A stretch of 64,000 nt of DNA from Dimargaris cristalligena (lineage: Eukaryota > Kickxellomycota > Dimargaritomycetes > Dimargaritales > Dimargaritaceae). The stretch covers positions 1 through 64,000 of the forward strand of contig JANBQC010000058.1 of the NCBI GenBank assembly GCA_027576995.1, written 5' to 3'. Both the position numbers and the translations under genes were made by a program. Under the pieces are notes generated by a model, which saw only the letters and a program-made list of their open reading frames with translations, was not told where the DNA came from and made no database searches. Below are positions 55,828 through 64,000 of the stretch, piece by piece (the first letter of the stretch is position 1; each line of letters begins with the position of its first letter).

Positions 55828-58800
55828 ATGAGTGAGGCCGTAGGCAAAATAAAACATATTGTTGGCAATGTAAGTCCCCCCCTCCCAATTAAAGGCCGCC
55901 GTCCTACGCAATACTGCCCCCCGGAACGTCCTATACCAACCTTTTATGACCACCCTAGACAGGTTTTTGGATATCCGCCCCATTGCATTAGTAACTTTAT
56001 CAGTTAGGAAGAGGAATCTGTAATTTTTGATACACGCCATTTGTCTAACTGCTTATACTTGTCACCTTGTATGATACATACACCCCACACATCACGCCCT
56101 GTCCGTTGCCAGGCGCTGACTCGTAAAGAGACATCACCCGCTGACATTGTGGGCCTTGTCGACCTAGAAAGCGTTAGGGCCATAGATAACCCGACCAGGG
56201 AGAACACGGGTGAGGATTTCTCAGTCACGAGACCACTTTTGAATGAACAGAGCTCGGCAGCAACAAATTCCGATAGAACCTACGCTCCCCAAGGAAACCC
56301 ATCGGATGGGGACGGGAAAACCTCGTCAAGCGAACCCACCCAACAACCCGCGGCCAACTGCAATTCATCTGATACCAATGGTGTAGGGCAATTGCCAGAC
56401 TGTGATTTGCAATCACCGGCCATACCGCCTGTCGCCCCCAATGACCCAATCTTAATCGAAGACAAGAAGGAGCTCGAAAAGCCGGAAACCTCGTCGTTCT
56501 GGGAAACATCCAAGGCTGCCACCGTTTTTACCACCATCGACGCATTTCTGCTGCTTCTCTCCATGGTGGTCTTCATCTCGGTAAGTAATATCCATTATCA
56601 CTAATGTGGGGGTGTAACCAGCCGGATAGGGCTTTCAATGTTATAAACGCCGGGCTTTTTTGAAATCTAACTACATTGCCGTGCACCATTTACTACAAAT
56701 TGTCCATCTGTCCTATTCCAATGCGGGTTTCCGACCGGCAACCCCGAATAGAACTCGTTTGTTCTTTCTACGGACGCCCACCCGAGGGAGTTTCCGGTCG
56801 CTCGAATCATCCTGGATTTAGTTTGCACAATAGCCATTCTTGCGTTCTACGTATTTTACTGGAAAATGAGGGTAGTACAGGTGGTTTGGTGGACCTGGAT
56901 CCTGGTTATGGTTTTTGGCATCAGTGTTATCATTGGAACGGTCCTGTACTTTGTCCTACCTGTCGCTTCGAGCCAGTACCTAGGGGTTAGCTACGCGGTA
57001 AGTAACCTCAAACCAGGCGAGCTGTTAATTTTTTTTTAGAAAACCTTATACAACCTCTATTTATTAACACAGTTATTTGTAATATGCGCCAAGGCAACAG
57101 TGGGTACACCTATTGCCAATATATCCACCATATAAGCAGCGAAAGTACTGAATTCCTAATCACTTCCTAATGTCCGCTCAACTGGACGCTTTTTCCCTCG
57201 AACACCATTCTAGTCAACCCTGTATTTCCTCAGGTTCGTTTTACTGGCCGCTGCCTTGGAAAGACTAGTTGGTCAGTACCACGCGGCTTTCCGACTAGTC
57301 GACGATGCCTATAACCAAGTGATTCAAACCAGTAAGTAGCAAATATCCTCGGGTGTTGTATTGCCACCATTTATTATTAACCTAACTAAAAAATGTAGAA
57401 TTGTCTGGTCCATAATATATTATGAAATTTTCGACAATTCCATGCCTGTGACCATTTACAACAAATACCTTTCTAATCACCGTCACTTCTCGCATGTGTT
57501 TTTTGTCGATATTTCGCCCCTATGTTAGTGACTCGACTGTTTTGCTACTGGATGGCCATTAGCTCTCTCTTACAAACGGTCGTTTACTTCGTTATGCACG
57601 CCGACGAGAATCTAAATTTCAGTTTTGGCGATACCATGTACTACGTGATTTTGTGTCTCATTAACGGCCCGACCGATAGTATCATTGAGGATAATCCCGC
57701 CTCCCGGGTGCTCGTATGTTTGTTGATCATTGGCATTTTCGTCGTGATTCCATTGGAATTTCAAAAAATTAGCGATGTATTTCAGAAGCGGTCTCAGCAA
57801 GAGCGTCCAGTCAAACATACATCCGAGAAGAATGTGACCGACATCTTTGTCTGCGGCTACCTAACCCTCACCAGTGTACAGGCCATTCTCAACAGCATCG
57901 ATGAGAGCACCTCGCTTCGTAACGTCAAGAAGCAAGTCACCTTCATTGACCATCAGGCGCTGCCTGAAGAGGTTATGAAACTGATCACCAGTCGTGAATA
58001 CCGGCACTACGTCGCTTTCATTAAAAGGTAAGCATATCGGGTTTCGAGCTGTAGCCTCCATCGATGGGGTCCACCCCAACTTCACTATGACTTAAAACCA
58101 GCAATCTAACACTTTAACTTGACCATTCTTTTGTGGACCCCCGTTCTCCCTTTGCATTCGTTAGAGTTTCTTTTGATTACTCGTTTTTGCTCGAGCTTAA
58201 CATCCAGGATCTGGATATATTCTTGGTCATTACCGACTATGATTCCACGATCCACTCCGCTGAGTATATGGATTCCTATTGTGTTTCGAAGACAATGGTA
58301 AGTGCGCCTTTTATTCAGGGAAAACAGCGGAAGATTGACACATACGAACTGGCCAAGTCTAACCTATCCAAACGCCCCCCCCCCCCTTTCCTTCATGGCA
58401 TTTAATCGGAGTTTTTCTATTTTTATTTTTGCTTAATTTGGGATGCCGTGTACTCCTATTCCTTGCAAAAACCACCTGATTGGGCCCACACCAGCGCATC
58501 TGCCAGTTTTTATGGTTGCAGAACATGAACAATTCAGTTCGCACGCAGGTCATTCTCCGCTCCTCGATGAAGTACCTCCGCAAATTCTCCAATTGTCAAG
58601 TCATTTGTTTGGACGACAGTATAGTAAATATGTTGGCCAGCAATTGCGTGGCGCCCGGGATGGCGACTCTGCTCTACCAATTGGTCCGCGATAACTTCTC
58701 CAGCGTAGCCACCACCTTTATCTCTCTCGTCTTTAACAACTGCAACCTTAAGGAAATTCGCTTATCACTTTTCCCGGCCAAGATCGATCCAAGTTACCAG

Positions 58801-61043
58801 AGTTACTCAAGCGAAAGTATTTTTTACGACTTTCTTCATTATGGTACCAGCTACAAGTCCATAGTCGGTGTAAGCGATACCCAACCACCCCCACCCACCC
58901 AAGACGACCCCGATCGGAAACTCAACTACTTTCAATACAAATTGGCATCGCATGTAAACCAAGCCAAGGAGGGAGGGTCCGTGATTTTATTAGAGCGGCA
59001 TAAGAGAGGCACTGCGACTAATGATGTTGGTCGTGATCCGGAAACGGGAGGAACCCGGGGGGCTAGGCCTCATATATCCAAACGTAATAGGAATGCCAAT
59101 ATCTTAAAAACCCGAGCACTCAATGACCTGAACTGGGGGACACTCATTTTCCGTTGTGCTTGGGAACCCCTCCTCAAGAAGTTCAAGGAACTATTTCAGG
59201 ACACTTCGGTCTACGTAAATGTGGAGGCCTTTGATGGAGACTCATCCTCCAAGTCGAACTCGAAAACACCGGCCGCCTTTTTTGGACCGTCGTACATTGG
59301 TGAATTCTCCAACCCGTTGCCAACTATTACTGACCATTTGATTGTGTGGGACTTTCAAACCGAATTCGAGCGTGTATCCATTCCGTTACTCAAACGCCTA
59401 CGTGGATTAGCAGGCGAATCCACTGAGATTCTGTACCTGAACGGTGCTTCCCTTCCCGCTGATGTACTTGATACAATTAGCCAAATCCCCAAGGTAAGTT
59501 ATTATATTGACTCAAGGTGCAGTAGAGATGGCCAGCCATGGTTATGAATGGCCGTATATATTTTCCCATCAGTACACACTAGGACTGTCCAATTACTTAT
59601 GTAAACTTGTTTGGTTAATCGATATTTTTGCTACCGCGGCCACAATGGTCCTCTATGTGCGATTTAATACTGCATTGTAGGTTCAGCTAATACCGACATC
59701 ATTGGACTCGGCGAATAACCTTAGCCAAATCAGCATCAAGACTGCCCGGTCGGTCATTCTCTTGCATCGGATCCACGAAGAAAGGTGCGTATTTTCGGAG
59801 CATCGGCACTTTGGTATACTATGACCGACAATATCAGAATAACTTGATGCCCCAAAATTTCTAAGTCATTGGATTAACGGGTTCCTTCGCCCCTGTTCTT
59901 AATTATTGCGTTTCGTCCATTTAGATCGGAAATACTGAAAGATTCATCTGTCTATATGGCGGAAAACTACATTCGCAGCCGACGGCCTTATATTCCCATC
60001 ATCAAGCGCTACCCCTGTAATGTAGTGGGTACAAAGAAAAGCATTGTGCGCCAATTTGCGAAGAATTACTTTGGTAAGTACAGTAGTCGCTATAATGTCG
60101 AAAGCGGCTTTCGTGTGCTTTTGCCCGTACTTTGCTCTGCATAACTCCAACCTGTAGCTACTCATTTCTTAACGGGATATAAGCATCAAAAATTTGGAGT
60201 ACGTCCCTGAACCGTTGTATTGTTCAATGCAACGGGTTCGGGCTCCAGTAGGACATGCCCTCTGAGTAATTAACACATTTCCGTATCCATCGTATTTACT
60301 GTGTACGGCCATCCCATTGTCCATCTTACCACATTGTTAATGCGGAATAGAATGGGTCTATAATACCTGGCGCCCTATTATCGCGGGTGACGCTGTTTTC
60401 ACTGATATATTCTATTATCTCATGAACAGTCCCCAGCATATCGGAAACATCTCCCAACTTCTGTTCCCAACTAAAGGATCTAAGGCCAAATGGTGTTCGA
60501 TACCGACGAAGTACTTCGCTGGTTGTAAGTATACCATGGTCTATTTTAAAAAACACCACGAGTTCCGGGCCATTATCTTCCTCGGTTCTTATTTCCACCC
60601 CTCACATACTTGGATACATTGCCCAACTCAGAAGACTTTAAGGGCCTTGATCTATCAGAGATTGCAATGTTAACCTACTCTTCCTTTACAATCACTCTTC
60701 TACTTATTGTATGGGACCTCCAACCAATTTAGACGACTCTCCCTCTGCTACTAAATCCGATCGATGGTACGCAGCTGTCTATAACAAACTTATGGAGAAG
60801 GGAATCAGTGCAATAGGGGCCACTACCCATGAATCTTACAAGACGAAATGCTTCAACCGGATACTGTGTCTAGTTCCACGGACCAATTTGGAGCTGGGGC
60901 CAGAGGACCAGATTCTGTGCCTTATTCCGGACTACCTGGACATTGCGAAAATTAGGGAGTACTTGGCGGCCCCCGATGATACATCGGCGAACAGCTCCTA
61001 TTCGGCAATAGTTCCCCACTTTACCGAACTTCCGGCCGTATAA
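55828..61043 (+). CDS. Slo/BK-like channel with non-canonical pore
   Basis: Eleven exons: 55828-55869, 56113-56580, 56752-56997, 57214-57331, 57529-58027, 58165-58297, 58522-59493, 59681-59784, 59925-60073, 60351-60524 and 60733-61043, for 1071 residues, all in frame. After an acidic, polar N-terminus come membrane segments S1-S4 (about 145-275), S5 (LFCYWMAISSLLQTVVYF), a pore loop, S6 (LVCLLIIGIFVVIPLEF) and tandem RCK domains: RCK1 begins at IFVCGYLTL and ends with CVAPGMATLL, RCK2 holds HLIVWDF and the terminal AGYDDSPS region. The architecture is that of Slo potassium channels, but the selectivity filter reads NGPTDS (residues 337-342) where Slo has TVGYGD, and no acidic calcium bowl is seen. 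S4 has few arginines. It may be a non-selective, non-conducting or regulatory subunit. The start uses a 42-base exon; ATG 56071 is an alternative. Confidence 0.85.
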
Positions 61044-62115
61044 TGGGCCATTTGCCCTCTGTAGCATGCTGTGTTTATGCTGCAGGGCGAATCTATTTTT
61101 CATTATTTATATAGTTAACAACCAATATGGCCAACTACGGACACTGCTGGACAGCTCTTAAACTGTGTGTGCCTACTTAGTGAAAGGGTGGAGACTGTGG
61201 CTGTTGCTATTAAACTACTATAGTTTTAATACATGCCTTTCGTCAGTGGTATAGCTCAGCCCAGTTTTAATGCTACCTCATTTTTAATCTAAGAGAGCTA
61301 GTCATTAACGCGATGCCGCCCATACTGGCATGTTTCATAGTTGGATAATATCTGCCATCCAAGCGCAGTTACCATTTCTGTATCTGACAGTCTAAACCGT
61401 CTCTGGGCCGATGATTGGAGTTGACGGGGAGGTATTCCAAGCATTCAGAAAGCGCGAGCGATATTGGTTATTTTCGATCCCTAAGTGGCTCTAGCCGGAC
61501 TTGCAACTGTCCAATTAAACAGATAGATACTGGGCGAGACAAGGGTATTATGCAGATATATTGTAACAGAGGTCGGGGAAGGTTATAGGATATGAGCGGG
61601 CTTGTTCAAGGGAAGGGGAATACAGGATACGAATATATAGGGGCATGGATTGGATAACCACTTCCTAGTAGCCATGTGAAGGGAGAGCGTATATGTCCCA
61701 CTATCCGCCGATGGGGAATATAAATCGTCACAGGCCATAATCGAGCCAGTCCGCCACCCTGCAGGCCACCAATGGCAGTCGGTTGAATGCCCCTACTGCT
61801 GGATATGCAAAGCACCCTTTAACCTCCTCTACGTTCAGTAGTGTTTACACATGCCCAAGTCACACACCTCTTTGCTGATACGTCCACATGGCGCTTCTCC
61901 ACTCTACTACTTACTTACTGGCCAGCAAACGGTATATATATATATATACATTAATAGACGGGGCGTTTTGTGCTTTTCGCCAGCCGGTTATATTGCCTAC
62001 ATATTAAATCCAGCCCCTGTTCTCTCTCCCACCACCAACTCCAACTTCAACCCTACACCACCGCTACCGTTGGCCCATTTGCCCATTCATTCCCCACCAG
62101 CTCATTTCTCCCCCA
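61044..62115. other. channel 3' flank and SDR promoter
   Basis: AT-rich 1 kb spacer with a (TA)n tract at 61933-61948. The 100 bases before the SDR start are C/T/A-rich leader. No gene was seen. Confidence 0.5.
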
Positions 62116-62889
62116 ATGCTCGACGTTCAAGGTAAAGTTGCCGTCATCACCGGCGCCTCCGCGGGTTTCGGCTGCCGACTGGCCCAGCGCCTCCACGCCA
62201 AAGGTGCGCAAGTGGTTTTAGGCGACATTGACGTTTCCGAGGGCCAGGCATTGGCCGACCAACTCAACCGAGCGCGCCCCGATTCCGCTGTATTTCAAAA
62301 GTGCGACGTGTCCCAAATAGCGGACAACCAAGGCCTTTTCGACCTGGCCGTCCGGCAGTTTGGTACCGCCGATATTATGATCAATAACGCCGGGGTGGCC
62401 GAGTCGCACCCCGTTTTCGCCGAGGACTCTACCACTCAGGCCTGGGAAAAGCTCCTTGCCATTAACTTACAGGCCGTTATTGCGGGCACGCAGTACGCCG
62501 TCAACTACTGGCTCCGTCACCGCAAATCCGGGGTGGTGGTCAGCGCCTCCTCCGCCTCCGCCTTCTCGTTCTTGCCTATTTCCCCCGTTTACGCCGCCAC
62601 CAAGGCCGCTGTCCTGCACTTTACCTCCAATTGCGCTACCCTGAAGAAACAGGGCATTCGGGTCAACGCCATCGCCCCGTTCTTCTCTAATACTAACCTT
62701 GTTAAGCAGGGTCGCCAGGACAATAAGCACTTCGACCGACTTGTATCCGGAGCCAAGATGGTGGACCCGGAAATGGTGGTTGATGCCTATATGCGCTGTA
62801 TCGAAGACGAGTCCCTAGCTGGCGAAACCTTATCCATCTTGCCTAAATCTGGTATCCAGATCTTCCATCCCTACTACCCCAAACTGTAG
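62116..62889 (+). CDS. short-chain dehydrogenase/reductase
   Basis: Single exon, 257 residues, a classical SDR. The Rossmann cofactor motif is TGASAGFG (12-19), with Asp after beta-2 (LGDIDVS), which favours NAD(H) over NADP(H). NNAGV, the catalytic serine region (VVSASSASAF) and the Tyr-x3-Lys pair in YAATK are all present. The C-terminal part reads VNAIAPFFSNTNL and a variable substrate loop. The closest family by eye is the 15-hydroxyprostaglandin-dehydrogenase-like branch, where the substrate is a secondary alcohol of a lipid or similar molecule; the real substrate is unknown. No signal peptide, no peroxisomal SKL tail. Codon use is strongly C-ending, suggesting good expression. Confidence 0.9.
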   Translation: MLDVQGKVAVITGASAGFGCRLAQRLHAKGAQVVLGDIDVSEGQALADQLNRARPDSAVFQKCDVSQIADNQGLFDLAVRQFGTADIMINNAGVAESHPVFAEDSTTQAWEKLLAINLQAVIAGTQYAVNYWLRHRKSGVVVSASSASAFSFLPISPVYAATKAAVLHFTSNCATLKKQGIRVNAIAPFFSNTNLVKQGRQDNKHFDRLVSGAKMVDPEMVVDAYMRCIEDESLAGETLSILPKSGIQIFHPYYPKL

Positions 62890-63635
62890 ATTGATTCACT
62901 GAGGCATTCCATAACGCATATAAAGCTGAGCGCCTCTTCGAATCCCATATTAACTTGGTAATATCTGGGCTGTCCTTTTTTGTTATCGAACTGCAGTATT
63001 TAAGGAGCTCGATAAATCGATAAACAAACTTCATTAAGAATATCCGGCCCGTTGTAATATATTGTAATGCTACCGAGATTCCAAAATGACACGCCCTAAA
63101 AGATAAATGCGCACTCTTACATATATTGGATGTGCGCAAGCATTTGAAACGATTGGGCTGGAATAGGTGACTCCTCCTCCTATGTAAATACAACTTAGCG
63201 AACTGGTTAGTTTAGAATGTTCAATGTTTTAATGATAGAAATGTTAAATCCTTGGTGAAAAATCAGGCAAACCTCGCGTAGAATGGCTCGTTCGAAATTT
63301 AAAATAACGGTGGATAAAGATAATACAAAAGACCTAGGGGAATAGCCGGTTTCATCGAATTGCCGAATAAAGCAGCGATAATCCGACCAGTTGCAGATTT
63401 AATGTCAAAAAGACTAATCCCCGTATAAAAAAATATTGTAAGCAATAAAGTTGCTTTCATAATGTATAAGAATAAGTACAGGGAACTTGTGGAAATGCAG
63501 AAAAAAAATAACACATGAACACGACTTAAATGTCCACGGCGGATAGAGTTGAGGAAAACGGGCAATTCATATAGTAGGCTAATAGCACGTTCCTCGATGA
63601 TGAAATGATATATATTTTGTAACCCCTGGCCAATA
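62890..63635. other. convergent 3' flanks at the right end
   Basis: AT-rich spacer between the SDR (+) and the partial gene (-). No supported gene; open frames such as 62843-63193 minus have no recognisable content. Confidence 0.45.
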
Positions 63636-64000
63636 TTATGAGTTACTGGTCAGTGACGGGTTAGCCGGGGGTGCCAATCCGTGAGTGCGGATGCTGAGGG
63701 CCCCGGCGCCCTGGGTGAGGCATGCGTCGGATTTGGTTTTGGCGAGGGGGGCCCCGGGAAGGGAGGTTGCCTCGGTTCCCATACGCTTGGCCGAGTTGGT
63801 GGTAGGCAGGATGCCGGAGTGGGAGCGGGGCAGGTCCAAAAGATGGCCCATGCGCTGAACCTTGACCTGTAGATAACGGTTAGCCTCCGCCATGACCCGG
63901 GAGGCGCTGGAGGGCGTAGCGGGACTGCCCGGTTGGGCGGACCGCGGGGCGGAATTCGGGTTCGAGAAGGTAGCCCCAGCCCGGCGGGGCTGCTGGGTCT
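63636..64000 (-). CDS. C-terminal end of an unidentified protein (partial)
   Basis: The minus-strand frame is open from the window edge to a TAA at 63636-63638, about 120 codons, and continues beyond the window; an internal Met at 63893 is unlikely to be the start because the frame and GC-rich codon use continue upstream of it. The visible part is low-complexity: Pro/Ala/Ser/Arg/Asn-rich (RRAGATFSNPNSAPRSAQP), then MAEANRYLQVKVQRMG, then more Ser/Thr/Pro/Gly-rich sequence. It looks like a disordered C-terminal tail with one short helical segment. No family can be assigned. Confidence 0.55.
   Translation of the reverse strand, partial: TQQPRRAGATFSNPNSAPRSAQPGSPATPSSASRVMAEANRYLQVKVQRMGHLLDLPRSHSGILPTTNSAKRMGTEATSLPGAPLAKTKSDACLTQGAGALSIRTHGLAPPANPSLTSNS

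Noticed and set aside
55819..56040. 73-codon minus-strand ORF that looked like a small mitochondrial protein
   Set aside because: It overlaps the first exon and intron of the Slo-like channel, whose splice sites explain the region better.
1..64000. CRISPR arrays, insertion sequences, retroelement genes, rRNA genes
   Set aside because: No regularly spaced repeats, transposase, reverse transcriptase or rRNA-like sequence was seen. The genome is eukaryotic, so CRISPR is not expected.

Overview
The window is nuclear DNA of a filamentous or otherwise respiring fungus, probably an early-diverging lineage outside Dikarya (for example Zoopagomycota). The fungal call rests on a MIM1-type mitochondrial import factor, a JEN1-type carboxylate permease, a Ted1/Cdc1 phosphoesterase and Nap1 with the fungal APTPHNTP motif. 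An NDUFS8 subunit shows that respiratory complex I is present, which excludes Saccharomyces-like yeasts. A Slo/BK-like channel and a UBTD1 homologue point away from typical Dikarya. The lineage is an inference; no marker gene settles it. Exon structures were read by eye from GTAAGT-type donors, CAG/TAG acceptors and frame continuity.

Layout. 0-6 kb: a Tom6-like small protein (-), pyruvate dehydrogenase kinase (+, 9 exons) and MIM1 (+), all mitochondrial. 7-13 kb: BRE1 (+) convergent with a JEN1-like MFS permease (-). 15-27 kb: a UBTD1-like protein (-), NAP1 (-), an orphan protein with a possible galactose-binding-like fold (+), and a nuclear FKBP of the Fpr3/Fpr4 type (-). 27-42 kb, all on +: GET3, TED1, DNA ligase I, NDUFS8, HTATSF1/CUS2 (10 exons) and DPM3. 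45-62 kb: an intronless 1052-residue NCLX-like cation/Ca2+ exchanger (+), an orphan 7TM receptor-like protein (+), CDC7 kinase (-), a Slo/BK-like channel in 11 exons (+) and an SDR oxidoreductase (+). The C-terminal end of another gene (-) runs off the right edge.

The genes are mostly housekeeping and do not form an operon or a biosynthetic cluster. Themes recur: mitochondrial biogenesis and metabolism (Tom6-like, PDK, MIM1, NDUFS8), chromatin and replication (BRE1, NAP1, Fpr, LIG1, CDC7), ER and GPI functions (GET3, TED1, DPM3), and membrane signalling or ion transport (NCLX-like exchanger, 7TM protein, Slo-like channel).

The most unusual item is the Slo-like channel. Its architecture, with membrane segments, pore region and tandem RCK domains, is intact, but the potassium selectivity signature TVGYGD is replaced without a gap by NGPTDS. 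Other notable points are very short first coding exons that hide true starts (NAP1, Fpr, channel), an AUG-less open N-terminal extension of DNA ligase I with mitochondrial-presequence character, the orphan 7TM protein, and a frame-broken secreted-protein-like locus near 43.5-44.1 kb. Intergenic DNA is AT-rich with many TA/CA microsatellites, several of them inside introns. No tRNA, rRNA, transposon or CRISPR array was recognised.
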